From the NCBI RefSeq assembly GCF_004337985.1, contig NC_043740.1:1903200-1967199 (forward strand): a stretch of DNA of 64,000 nucleotides, in the 5' to 3' direction. Position numbers and translations under genes: made by a program. Numbering within the stretch: position 1 is the stretch's first letter; each line of letters begins with the position of its first letter. This DNA comes from Pyricularia pennisetigena. Taxonomy: Eukaryota > Ascomycota > Sordariomycetes > Magnaporthales > Pyriculariaceae. Positions 12,681 to 23,638 of this stretch are shown one piece after another. The notes below the pieces were generated by a model. That model saw only the letters and a program-made list of their open reading frames with translations. It ran no database searches and was not told the DNA's origin.

Positions 12681-12948
12681 TTGAAATCGTCCAGGCATCT
12701 TTTTTTCGTCTGCCTACTAGAACTAGACCTGGACGCCCCCAGACCTTTGGATAGGCCCGCGCTACCCACACGTCACTGGACTCGAGAACAGCGCTCGTAC
12801 CGCGATTTGCCCACCTGTCGCCCGGGGTTCGCGCCGCCGTGCTACAGCCAGCCTACATCCCCGCCGAGGCCTTGGGCGGCTGGATCATGAGCTGTACTCG
12901 CCCTGGTTGCGCGTGGAGATGAGCGATTCCCAATGTCAGGCTGGCTGA
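12681..12948 (+). promoter_or_regulatory. Chain of three upstream ORFs leading into the histidine kinase start
   Basis: Three ORFs are linked by ATGA overlaps. The first, 12681-12890 (69 codons), has its TGA overlapping the ATG of the second, 12887-12922 (11 codons). The TGA of the second overlaps the ATG of the third, 12919-12948 (9 codons). The third runs across the main kinase ATG at 12933 in another frame and stops 13 bases after it. If this leader is transcribed unspliced, few ribosomes would reach the kinase ATG except by leaky scanning or reinitiation, implying strong translational control. The layout is seen directly; transcription and effect are inferred. An intron in the leader would change it. 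Confidence 0.5.
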
Positions 12949-15900
12949 AGAGTGGTATGGGTAGTTCTTCACCCACAGAAGAACCTCGGTCTCCTGCCGC
13001 TTCTCCAGCGCAAGCTCTTGGCGGCAGAAACAAAAACACAGAGAAGTCTAGCAAGGCGAGGATATCTACCGAGAAGCCGCAAAATTTATCCTCAAAATCA
13101 AAGGCGACAAGCGACGCCGCCCCGAACCAAAATGAGGCCGCGCCTCGCGCCGAGGGTTCAAGTCCCGCCGTCGAACTCGCCGCCTACCGAGAACAGCTGA
13201 AGAAACAGATGAGTGCCATAAGTTCTCAGGAGCCGCCCAGAAGTAGTCCGAAGAGACCGTCTCCGATCGCCGAGGAGGAGAGCCCTTCTCCAGGAATCAA
13301 AAGCTTTGATTCTGGCCCTGCGACGAATGCATCGACGAATTCCTCAACAGCCACAATCCGCGGCCTTGCCACGCCAGGGGTAGCCGCCAGGACGCCTTCG
13401 TATCCGTTTCCCCGCATGACCTCCATGGCAGGTCTTCCATCCCACCTTCATCGGCCTTTCACGGCGCTGTCGCCGACGGTTACCCCCGAGACAAACCCGG
13501 CCAGCCTTCAAGATGCTCCTAGCGCGCTCGATAGGCTCCTTTCGAACCCATCGACGCCTGCCTCGACGCTCACCTTCCAGCCACACGGTGCATCTGTGTC
13601 CAACGAGGAACCAAGCGACTTCCCAACTCCCAACCTTTACGAGCTTTCTCTGATGCTTTCGGCGGAACCTGGATTAGACGCATGGTGGCAGACTGTCGTC
13701 CAGATAATGACCGAGGTTTACAAGGCAGAGCGAGTGACTTTGGCGGTGCCAGCCGATACGACCGATATTGAGAACGTACCGTGGGGCCAGAAAGCTACAT
13801 ACAATGCAAGAGGGGAGGACGACCTGAGCATGGCTTATATGGCACGTGGGAGCAGTGTAGTTCCTAGCGGCACGGACGTGAGGTCTGAGATCACCGCTCA
13901 TCCTGATCTACAAAGTCTACTTTCCCCGACGCGTCCAGACCTCTCCAGCAGGCACTCTTTTACCTCTTTTGAAAGCCGGCAGAACATGGTGTCCGCCAAG
14001 GATACGGCCGCATCGGTTTCTCCTAGGCCAAGCCCCATGCCACGGAGCAAGAGCTCGTATCCCGTCACGGTTGCCGAAGTAGAGCTGGAGGCTCGGGAAT
14101 CCCGTCCAGCACTCAGCCAAAAGGTTCTGGAAGAGCACGATGCAGCCGCGGATGATGTTGCCGACGTTCCAGGTTGGGGCCCGACCCTAGCACCACCAAC
14201 ACCATCCCAGGCCAGAGTCCTTCCAATGCTCCAGGCACTCGATTTTGAGGCTGACCCCCTCATAGACCATAACGGCATTCGAAGAGTTTTAGAAAGGGGC
14301 AAAGTCATAGCATTGACACGCAGCTATCCATACTTGGACCACCAACAGCCGCCAGCACAAGTGGAGGAGACCAAAGGGAGAACGAGGAGTCGCTCACCAG
14401 ATGGACTCAAGAAGCAACCGCAGTCTAGAAGATCCCGTCCGGAGTCATTCTCGAAACTCTCCTCATTACTTGGGGGTGCGCAAATGTATAGGGGCTCAAA
14501 GGGAGGTAGCCGTGGTGATAAAAAGAGACAGGGAGGTTTAGGGTCGCGGCTGGATGACGAAGATATGCCTAGACCTCCTACTCCTAAGTATGAGGAGTAT
14601 GAGCAAGCGCCTCCCTCACCTTGGTCTCAGTCGCCAGCCCCGTCCCCAGCAATTCGAGCCGATCCATCTGAGAATCCTTTCTTCACCGATGCCGTTGTTG
14701 ACGAAGATTCTTTCAACCCTACATCCGCCCCTCCCCCTGACTACACAGCGTTGAAGCCACCAGAAACCATTGGCGTAGATAATTCATGGACAGTTCTTCA
14801 TATACCATTGTCACATGTTCTACTTTCACGGCCCACGGCTACCTTCAAGCTTGATACAAGCACGTTGGAGAGGAAGTCACACATACGCAACAAGAGTGCT
14901 GCAGGTGGAGGCGATCCATCCACGCCTGTATCGGCGTCTCCCAGCTCAGCATATAAGGAGAAGCACTTTCCCATAGCAGTCCTGTCAATTCTCAGTCCCA
15001 TAATCCCATACCCATCCAACCTTAGGCATTCACTGGCCCACCTCGCACCCCACCTGGCAACCTCCTTCTCACTCTGTCGGCATTATACAAATCTTGAGAT
15101 TGAGCTTGCAGGCCTCCAGAAGCGCAACCCGGACTTTATTCGGTACAGCAGCAGTCTTGGCACGGATGGTCGGCTGATTGCGGATCCTGTTGGACTTGAA
15201 CTCACGTCAGGCGAGGTTTCGGAATCGCAAAGGTCGCTGGGCGGCAGTATGACCAGCCCCAGTGACTATTCGGTTCCATCTCGCAGTGCCGCAGGGTCAG
15301 CTGTTGGAACGCCGAGTTGGGACGTTGGCAACCTGGGCTTCGTGACTGAGAAGCGCCAAGTTGCTGCCAGCCCACTAGTAACTTCAGGAATGGGCGACAG
15401 CTATTTCAATGTGAAGCCGACCTCCTCGACAGGACGGGGCCCGGGCACGCCAGGCGCAGTGAATCCCAAGGAGAGGAGAAATTCTCGGGAGAGCGCTGTC
15501 GGCGAGAAGCGATTCCTTAAAAGGAGCTCAGGTACCAAAGGGCAATGGGCCCACGACTCTGCCATCGAAGATCAAGGCCCGTCTGAGGAGTCGGCAGGCA
15601 AACGGGCTCCTGAGGACTTGCAATCCATGGTTCCGGAAAAGAACGAGAAAGCGACAGACTCGGCAGAGGGCCAGAAGAGAGGAAGTCGCACTGGTCACAA
15701 GCATACCCAGCTACATTCATATGGAGCCGACTTCTCTCACACCTTCCAGTCTCTACCACCGAGTTCAACAGTCGGCATGAAGAGCCAACAGCAACCCTCA
15801 CGGAGTGGCTCGGGCTCTGTGCCCCGCGAAATGCTCCCTCCGTCGGACACCCTCAAGGGCCTCATTCTAGATTCACTACCTGCCCACGTCTTCGTCGCCC

Positions 15901-18900
15901 AACCTCCAGCGGGAGACATGCTGTGGGTTAATAGCAGATACCTGGTCTATCGTGGTGTGACACCAGCTGAACTTGCGGCCGATCCATACGGTAGTCTGCA
16001 TCCTGACGATAGAGAAGAGTACATCAAGGCATGGACGTACTCACTGCGAACCGGCGAGCCTTTCTCAAGAACGGTCCGTATCAAGAGGTTCGACAATGCA
16101 TACCGGTGGTTCCAGGCCAGGGCAATAGCGACGCGTGACAAGCGCAACACGGTCCAGCAATTTCTTGGATCTTACATGGATATCCATGATCAACATACAG
16201 CAGAGCTCAAGGCCGCTCGTCAAGAAGAGATCGAGGCGTCGGAAGCCAAACATAGACTTCTTGCCAATCTTATCCCCCAGATCATCTTTACTGCAACAGA
16301 GGATGAAGGCATCACTTTTGCAAACGAGCAGTGGCTTTCATATACTGGACAGAGTTTTGAGGACTCGCTCGGCCTCGGCTTCATGGACTATGTCCACCCG
16401 GATGACCTGGCAAAGTGTCGCATCCCGACGGATTTCTCGTTGAGCGCGGTGAATACGCCCATGCCATTTGACTCGACTGCACTGAAGACGCCGCTGCCAG
16501 GGACTCCCGGGCTCGGCCGCATGGCTGGCACCGCAGCAGTCAACCGGCCAGTACAAAACCCAGGTAGCACCAAACTGCGTGAGATGCTGTCTAGACATAA
16601 CAGTTCTAGCAGCTCCTCTAGCAGCGAGGCGACCTCGGCTGGAGACCTTCTGCGGTTGGCCAAGAAGGGCGTGATCAAAGCGGGCACGGACAGCAGCGGA
16701 CGCATATCTTATACTACTGAGGTTCGCCTACGCTCCAAAACTGGAGAGTATAGATGGCATCTTATCCGTTGCGTCGAGATAGGCGGGGTTAACTGGGGAA
16801 GTGGCGTAAGCTCCTACTTTGGTTCCGCAACCGACATCAATGACCACAAACTGTTGGAGACGAAGCTCAAAGAGGCTATGGAGTCCAAGGGAAGGTTCCT
16901 CAGTAACATGTCACACGAGATTCGCACACCTCTCATAGGAATCTCGGGGATGGTGAGCTTCTTGCAGGAGACAACTTTGACTGAGGAGCAAAGAGACTAC
17001 ACAAACACGATCCACACCAGCGCCAACAGTCTCATTATGATCATCAACGACATTCTAGACTTGTCAAAGGTCGATGCTGGCATGATGAAGCTCAAGTATG
17101 AGTGGTTCCATACGACTTCCTTGATCGAGGCCGTGAACGAGCTGGTCTCGACCATGGCGATTGCCAAAGGACTTGAGCTCAACTACATTGTTGAGCCAGA
17201 AGTGCCGGCCTGGGTCAAGGGAGACAAAGTCAGAATTCGCCAGGTGCTCCTCAATGTCATTGGCAACGCTATCAAGTTCACCTCGGAAGGTGAGGTGTTC
17301 AGCCGATGTAGTGTTGCTACTGTTAAAGACAATGAGATTGGTGAGGATGAGATTATGCTGGAGTTCTCCATCATAGATACCGGGCGAGGCTTCACCAAGG
17401 ACGAGTCTGAGCTCATCTTCAAGCCATTCAGCCAGATAGATGGGAGCAGCACTCGTCAACATGGAGGCAGCGGGCTGGGCCTCGTCATCTCAAGGCAACT
17501 GGTGGAGCTCCACGGCGGCCAGATGAACGGCACGGCTACCCCAGGCAAAGGCTCAACTTTTACTTTCACAGCAAAGTTTGGGTTGCCAACGGATGGCGAT
17601 CGCCCCGATTCTTTGAGATCATCGTCAGTTGAGCTCGTCTCGTCGTCGAGCATACCCGAAGGTTTGCAGGCAGCGCGGCTATTCAAACATCCCTCTCTTC
17701 CCATGGCAAACTCGCCTTCGGTGGTGAGCCCGGCGTCGACGGATCCTAGTGTTACATCCCCGGCCACCGGCTCGAGTGCAAGCTCGGATCCTTCAGTTCG
17801 GTCCAGCAAGACGCACGATACAGCCAGGACCTCAATCTCATCCAACAACGCAGGCTTAGTGAACTTCAGCGAAGCTGCCAGGGCAAGTGGCCAAGACCTG
17901 TCCCAGATGAAGCTTGAAATGCCCGACATGTCAACCGAAAACTCATCTTCAAATAACTCGAACTCGACGCTGACCCCTGATCTCGGCGGGCCTCGACAGC
18001 AGCGCGGCGATGGCCAGAGGCCCACCACATATTCAATTCTAGTCATCAGTCCTCAGACTCATAGCCGCGAAGCAACCACCAAGCACATCGAGATGACGCT
18101 ACCCAAGGAGGTTCCGCGCAAGATCACGCCACTTGCCACTGTTGCAGAGGCGCAGCAGCTGATCAGAGAGGCGGACGCTGTCACGTTTACCCATGTTGTT
18201 GTTAACCTTCCGTCCACCGATGAACTGATCGGCCTGATGGGCGAACTCATGAGGTCCAAGCTGAATTCGAACGCGACTGTCCTCATACTATCCGATTCGG
18301 TCCAGCGCCAGGCCATAGTGAAGAAGGTTGCCGGAACCGAGTTCGAGGCGCTGATGTCGGATGACAAGGTCAACTATATTTACAAGCCAGTCAAGCCGTC
18401 TCGATTCGCCGTCATTTTCGACCCGAGCCAGGAGAGGGACCTCAGCATCGACAGAAACAGATCAACAGCTGAGCAGATTGTCGAGACGCAGAAGCAGAGC
18501 TATGCCGAGATAGAGAAGCGGATGGGCAATCGCGGGCTCAGAGTGCTACTAGTCGAGGACAACCCAATCAACCAAAAGGTGCTCATAAAGTATCTAAAGA
18601 AGGTTGGTGTGGCGGTCGAGGTGGCGCGGGACGGCGAAGAGTGCACAGAGATGGTCTTTGGTCACGGACCGGGCTACTTTGCGCTAATCCTGGTAAGTAA
18701 AGTCTGGTATAGACGTTGGTTTGAGAGTGACTTAGTTTTTAGATGACCGGGAGCTAATTAATCGGCCTGCTCAATTGATAGTGCGATCTACATATGCCCA
18801 AGAAGGACGGGTACACAGCCTGTAGGGAAGTCCGCCAATGGGAGCAGCAAAACCCTGACGGACTCAAACTACCCATCATTGCCTTGTCGGCCAACGTCAT

Positions 18901-19003
18901 GGCGGACGTTCAGGAAAGATGCATACAGGCTGGCTTCGATGCCTATGTCACTAAGCCGGTAGACTTTGTGGACCTCAGCAACACGCTGGCCCGGTTCTTC
19001 TGA
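12933..19003 (+). CDS. Hybrid histidine kinase (GAF-like, PAS-PAS, HisKA, HATPase, receiver)
   Basis: Two exons (12933-18692 and 18782-19003) give 1993 residues. Residues 1 to about 225 are Ser/Pro-rich and disordered. A GAF-like segment begins near 233 (LYELSLMLSAEPGLDAWW), followed by a long disordered stretch and two PAS domains at about 972-1090 and 1105-1305. The second PAS is interrupted by a Ser-rich insertion (about 1165-1240). The HisKA box SHEIRTP lies near 1327 with the phospho-accepting His. HATPase boxes are N (NVIGNAIKF), G1 (DTGRG), F (FKPFSQID) and G2 (GGSGLGL). The C-terminal receiver starts near 1870 with LLVEDN, has the acceptor Asp in CDLHMP and the Lys in TKPVD. All catalytic residues are present and no membrane helix is seen, so a cytosolic sensor feeding the Ypd1-Skn7/Ssk1 phosphorelay is expected. 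The signal and HHK group are undetermined. The only intron splits the receiver just before its acceptor Asp. Confidence 0.95.
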
Positions 19004-19591
19004 ACGCTTTCAGCGCCCGCCGAAGCATCAAATTGACAGTCAATATCACATCATATCACATAAACCCCGCCCGAGCAACCAACCCCTACTACCACTTAAC
19101 GTACCTACCTCTCAATCGCCTATACCAAAGCCATGTCACTTGGACTATCTCCCTCATACACACGCGCGCACACAAATGTACATGGCATCATCAGCCAACC
19201 ATAAGCACAAACCTTGTTTGCACCCTCATCAGCTTCTTCTATTAATCCCAATTGTACATAAATAATATTGCATCGACATTTGGATAGAGAGAGAGCGACG
19301 GTTATACGCGTCCACGTTTTATGCATTCCTAGTCGTAAAAACTTCGTCAAATATATCATGTCGAAATGCATTTTGTTCCGAGTTGAGCTTTGGAGCTTTT
19401 GTTACGTGGTTTTGAGCATGAGTCTATGAGAAGACTTGAATTTGCTTTTAAAAATCATAGAATTCTCAGCATTTGTAACCGAGTTTCTCACGGCAGACTC
19501 ATGGACACACAAGTTCACTTGATGATGCAACAAAACAATGGTTACTAAAATTCACTTCTGATAATCAACATCTATGTTAATCGATCCCTTC
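19004..19591. other. Convergent 3' intergenic region
   Basis: About 590 AT-rich bases between two converging stop codons. They presumably hold both 3' UTRs. No element is recognised. Confidence 0.6.
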
Positions 19592-22500
19592 TCAGCCGCG
19601 AGCTATCCTGCGCCTCTTCGTTGTGCCAGTGTTGGAAGCCGTGGCGCCACTGGGAGTTTCACCCTCAGTTGCATCGGTACCTTCCCTCTCGGCACGATCC
19701 GTCTCATGGTCAGCATGGTCGGCCTTGGTGACTCCGTTGGCATCATTATGGCTTTTGTCATCCTCATCATCAGCAGGTGGCGGCGGAGGAGCCGCACGCT
19801 GCTTCTCAGCCTCCCTAATGTTCTCCAGTAGCTTCTCGACCTCGAGATGCATGGCAATGGTGTCGTTGACAACTGCGTTCTCGTCTACCTTGTAGCCGAG
19901 CACGTTGGTTGCCGCACCACCCCCAGATGCCGCCGTGGCGTTTGCGTCAGCGCCGTCATCAGTCGGTTCATCTAATTCCTCCAAAAACGATGGACCTGGG
20001 CCGCGGTTTGGGTCTAGGTTGTACATGATGGCGTTGGAGAACATCTGGGTCAGCGCCTGATCCAGATGGGTGATATTGATGATACCCCGTGGTGGTACTA
20101 GGTCTTCGCTCTTGCGCAGCCAAACCATGCTTGTTCCAGGATCTCCGTTTGGCAGATTAGCAACCGCTTGTTTCGCCGCCCGGTTACCATGTGTGATGGC
20201 TGCCCTAATCGACTTCAAGTCCATGGGCCCACGGACAATGTTGTGATAGCCTGGGGCATCGCGTTCGCGGATGGGGTGGGCAAACATGTTTGCATGCCGG
20301 TGACTGGTAATTTGTTCCAGAGCAGAAGCACTAATCTTGGGGAAATCTCGTGTCCAGCGCACATGGTTCCGCGTCATGGTCTGCAAGGATTTAGAGGCCT
20401 GCGCAGGAGCGCTGCTATTAGACGTCCCAGTCCCAGCCGGAAGTTGGTCACTAGATTTCGCGGTAGGGGTGGGTATGGTCGTGTCTACTCGATCGTCAGA
20501 CGGCGAGTCGGCTCTCTTTCGCTTCACACGTCGTGTTGGCTGACTGCCAGGAGTACCCGGCTGGCGTTTACTAGGGCCACTCTCATCGGCGGTCGTATCG
20601 CCGGTTTCCTCAAGGATCCTAGGCGTCTCTGCTTCCTTCTTAATGATGGCAGACTCTGTCTCTGGCTCTGGCTCTGGTTCTGGTTCTGGTGCAGGCTCTG
20701 GCGCCGACTCTGGAGCTGGCTCTGGCCCTGGCGCGGCCTCTGACTCTGGCGCGTCGACCTGCATCTCATCCTGTGGTTCCGGTTGAGGCGTCCCCTGTGC
20801 ACTGGCCGACGGCGATTTGGTTGGTTCCTGCGTTTTCCCTCGAGGCAATCTACCCCGTGGCTTGGGCGTCGAGACATCCAGCTTCATCACTGGCGAGTTC
20901 TTGGCCTGGGCTTTTGGCAGAGATGACCCGGTAGCTGGCACCACAGGTTTGGCAGTCGATACCACCGGAGAAAGCTTTTGGTTCTGGGGCAGCGCTGCTG
21001 ATACCTGGACTGGGCTGAGCGGCTCCATAGGCGGCAGTGACATTTTCGTCGCCTCCTCAGGCTTTGGTGTCGAGGGCGTAGAAACCGCAGATTTCCACCT
21101 CGTGGCACTACCGCGAGGTGCAAAATAGCCAAGATCATTTGAGCCTGCTGGTGTTTGCGGGAGAGTCGGTGTAGGTTTAAGACTAGGGGTCGGCGTGGAT
21201 TTGGGAGTAGATCGGAGAAAGTTGAGAGTTTCATTAGACACAGAGGCTGATGGCTGCTGGTTTTTGGGGTGTGGCGATGGATATACTCCCGATTGAGGAG
21301 TCACGAAAGAAGACGCAGATGCAGCAGGAATGGGCGGCCTTGGCGCGGCTGACATTGAGGGTCGCGGCACCAGCTGCGGCCGATGATTTGAGACTGCGGC
21401 TTGCTGAATACTGGCGTTGGGCTGACTTGGAGTCTGTTGTGAAGAGATATTTTGGGTGGGATGTGGCTGCTGTGGCTTCGATTGTTGCGGCTGTTGCTGT
21501 ATATTGGGCGGACGGCCAGGAATCTGTTTTCCCTGGCTAGTAAAAGACTGAGACGCAACATATGAAGGTATCGGTGAGTTGCTGGGCGGTGGTTGTCGTC
21601 GTCCAGGCCCTTGTGGCCCGCCAGGTTGCGCCGAAATCATTGCTTGAGTAGCGGCAGTTGGAACCTTGGACTGTGACGACAAAGGTGTCGTGGCCTGTCC
21701 TGGCTGCCTTTGCATAATTTGGGAAGCAACATCTTTGTGAACAGTCTTTCTTGTATCCAAAGCCGGTGTCTGCGGCTGTGCTGGAACATGCTGTGGTGGT
21801 ACGAGCATCCCTTTCTGCTGCTGGACAGCTGGGCCTAGTTGAGGAGCTGCTCGGGCAGACTGCTGACCTTTGGCACTGTTGGCAGAAGATGGAGTAGCCT
21901 GGTGAGGAGTTGCCGGTACGGGGGAGGGCTGCCCGTGACCAGGGCGAGTGTGCCCCTGGCCTTGCGCCTGTATCTGACCTTGAGCTGGCTGATGCGCAAA
22001 GGCTTGGGCCTGAGGCTGATGCTGAGACTGGCCTGGATACTGAGGATATGCTTGCCCCTGGGGTTGTATGTATTGAGGCTGAGGCTGAGCCTGAGCCTGA
22101 GCTTGAGCTTGAGCTTGAGCATGGGCTTGAGCAAGTGCTTGCGGAGTCCATACTTGTTGGACAGAATTGGCTGGCTGTATATGCTGATGCTGCATAGGCG
22201 GTCTTTGAAGGGGGGTCGAAGGCTGCTGAGGTTGATAAGGGGGCTCCCACTTAAGTGGCGTTCCCGGGGTTGAATTTGGTGTGGCCTGGCGTGGTGGAGG
22301 TGGTTGTGATGCCTTGGCTTTGCCGATAGCATCGGGTCGCTGCAGCACACCCGGCTGTTGCTGAGACGCCATCGGCCGAGATGGAGGAGCAGAGACTGCC
22401 TGCGGATGCTGGAGAACCGGTGACGCCGCCGCTCCATTCGGTGGCCGTGGTGGCGGATTATGACCTCTGCCAGCCGTCGAGGCGGCTTGCCCAAACTGGC

Positions 22501-23638
22501 CCGGAGGTACCATTCCCGCCCTAGAGTTGTTTTGCAGAGAAGCATGATTCTGGGATGGGACCGGCTGCGGCGCGATTGGCTGATTGTTAGCAGCAGGAGA
22601 TGGCCGCGGGGACTGAGGTTTTGCACTCTGCGCAGTCAATGGTGTCACGTGGGGAGAAGCTTGCGAAGTTTGCCCGGTGGGTGGTTGTGTTGTAGCTGGC
22701 GTCGTTGATGCCAGGGCAGCAGCTGGTGATGGAACACGTGGCGGGGTAGAAGCCTGATGACCTGGGATCGTTGGAGGTGTCGAGGCTGCAAGTCGAGCGG
22801 GAACTGCTAAAGGGAGTGAGACTGGTCCAGGTCGAGGGGACTGGGCATGTGCCGGCGTGAGCTTGGGCGGCAGCGCAGGAGACGGTTGTCGCGACAGCGG
22901 AGTAGCGCGCCCGGAGTCTGCGACTGCACTTGGCGGTGCCGGAACGGGAGTTGGGGTCCTCGACTTCGTCACCGATTCCAATTGGTGTGGTGTCTGCTTC
23001 GGGGTCGACGAAGGTAATGCACTGGCTTCCCGCACTCCGTTAGGCCCTTGACCGCCATCCTTCCTCACCTGCTGCACAGGCGTTATTCTTGGTGATGGTG
23101 AAGGAACCAAGGGTTGCGACTGCGGTGCAGCATCGCCTGCGCCGTTTGTAGTTGCCAGCGCAAACTCCTTCTCGGCCTTTGCAATCTCGGCTGAGATCTG
23201 ATCGAACCGCTGCTCATCCTCAAGAATCGAAGCGATTCGGTGGGCTCTCCATTCCTTGTACAATCTCTGCAGCACATCGGGCACCTTGGGGAGGTGTTCG
23301 GCAGCCTCCTGTAGGTTGCGTGGGGTCGGCGCCTGTAGCTTGCGCCTCTTGTTCGGGGACAGGCTGCCGTCGCTGACCTTGTCCGATGTGTCGACGGCGA
23401 GCTTCAGTTCGTCGCGCAAGAGATGCAGGAAGAGCTCCTGCAGGGAGGCGGGGCTCAGGCGGGCGACATCGTAGGTGACGTCGTCCTTGATGAACTCGTA
23501 GTTGATAAGGTCGGCCGAGATGTCGTCAAATACGGCTGCAGAGACGCCGCGGGCGTACAGGGCCTTGAACAACAAGAATGACTCGAGAGGCGTGTATGCC
23601 GCGATGTTGGACATACCCCAGAATCCACCTCGCCGCAC
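19592..23638 (-). CDS. BRD8-like bromodomain protein, probable chromatin (NuA4-type) subunit
   Basis: One uninterrupted ORF of 1348 residues. The N-terminal ~120 residues (NIAAYTPLESFLLFKAL) resemble the conserved start of BRD8-like proteins. Residues about 190-1080 are low-complexity, rich in Pro, Gln, Ser and Ala. A bromodomain follows at about 1088-1240, with ZA-loop residues (FAHPIRERDAPGYHNIV) and the acetyl-lysine-binding Asn in MYNLDP. A basic tail (KRRRIARG) can serve as a nuclear signal. BRD8 is a subunit of the human TIP60/NuA4 acetyltransferase complex; the same role here is inferred. The Met at 23614 (MSNIAAY) is as plausible a start as 23638, because conservation begins there. 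The A23 tract at 23818-23840 lies in its leader or promoter. Confidence 0.8.
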   Translation of the reverse strand: MRRGGFWGMSNIAAYTPLESFLLFKALYARGVSAAVFDDISADLINYEFIKDDVTYDVARLSPASLQELFLHLLRDELKLAVDTSDKVSDGSLSPNKRRKLQAPTPRNLQEAAEHLPKVPDVLQRLYKEWRAHRIASILEDEQRFDQISAEIAKAEKEFALATTNGAGDAAPQSQPLVPSPSPRITPVQQVRKDGGQGPNGVREASALPSSTPKQTPHQLESVTKSRTPTPVPAPPSAVADSGRATPLSRQPSPALPPKLTPAHAQSPRPGPVSLPLAVPARLAASTPPTIPGHQASTPPRVPSPAAALASTTPATTQPPTGQTSQASPHVTPLTAQSAKPQSPRPSPAANNQPIAPQPVPSQNHASLQNNSRAGMVPPGQFGQAASTAGRGHNPPPRPPNGAAASPVLQHPQAVSAPPSRPMASQQQPGVLQRPDAIGKAKASQPPPPRQATPNSTPGTPLKWEPPYQPQQPSTPLQRPPMQHQHIQPANSVQQVWTPQALAQAHAQAQAQAQAQAQPQPQYIQPQGQAYPQYPGQSQHQPQAQAFAHQPAQGQIQAQGQGHTRPGHGQPSPVPATPHQATPSSANSAKGQQSARAAPQLGPAVQQQKGMLVPPQHVPAQPQTPALDTRKTVHKDVASQIMQRQPGQATTPLSSQSKVPTAATQAMISAQPGGPQGPGRRQPPPSNSPIPSYVASQSFTSQGKQIPGRPPNIQQQPQQSKPQQPHPTQNISSQQTPSQPNASIQQAAVSNHRPQLVPRPSMSAAPRPPIPAASASSFVTPQSGVYPSPHPKNQQPSASVSNETLNFLRSTPKSTPTPSLKPTPTLPQTPAGSNDLGYFAPRGSATRWKSAVSTPSTPKPEEATKMSLPPMEPLSPVQVSAALPQNQKLSPVVSTAKPVVPATGSSLPKAQAKNSPVMKLDVSTPKPRGRLPRGKTQEPTKSPSASAQGTPQPEPQDEMQVDAPESEAAPGPEPAPESAPEPAPEPEPEPEPETESAIIKKEAETPRILEETGDTTADESGPSKRQPGTPGSQPTRRVKRKRADSPSDDRVDTTIPTPTAKSSDQLPAGTGTSNSSAPAQASKSLQTMTRNHVRWTRDFPKISASALEQITSHRHANMFAHPIRERDAPGYHNIVRGPMDLKSIRAAITHGNRAAKQAVANLPNGDPGTSMVWLRKSEDLVPPRGIINITHLDQALTQMFSNAIMYNLDPNRGPGPSFLEELDEPTDDGADANATAASGGGAATNVLGYKVDENAVVNDTIAMHLEVEKLLENIREAEKQRAAPPPPPADDEDDKSHNDANGVTKADHADHETDRAEREGTDATEGETPSGATASNTGTTKRRRIARG
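20651..20733 (-). repeat. In-frame Pro-Glu/Ala-Pro-Glu repeat in the BRD8-like gene
   Basis: On the coding strand, hexamer-like units encode alternating Pro-Glu and Ala-Pro-Glu, an acidic linker just upstream of the bromodomain. Such tracts change length by slippage. Confidence 0.8.
22075..22136 (-). repeat. In-frame Ala-Gln hexanucleotide repeat in the BRD8-like gene
   Basis: About ten GCTCAA/GCTCAG-type units encode (Ala-Gln)n. Unit variants are mixed, so the tract is somewhat interrupted. It lies in the disordered Gln/Pro-rich region. Confidence 0.85.

Noticed and set aside
12919..12932. ATG at 12919 as the true histidine kinase start
   Set aside because: It is 14 bases from the kinase ATG, hence out of frame, and meets a stop at 12946-12948.
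17456..18046. 196-codon antisense ORF over the histidine kinase
   Set aside because: Shadow of a Ser/Pro-rich linker of a well-supported gene.
21537..22626. 237- and 263-codon minus-strand ORFs within the BRD8-like gene
   Set aside because: Alternative frames of the repetitive Gln/Pro-rich region; composition follows the real frame.
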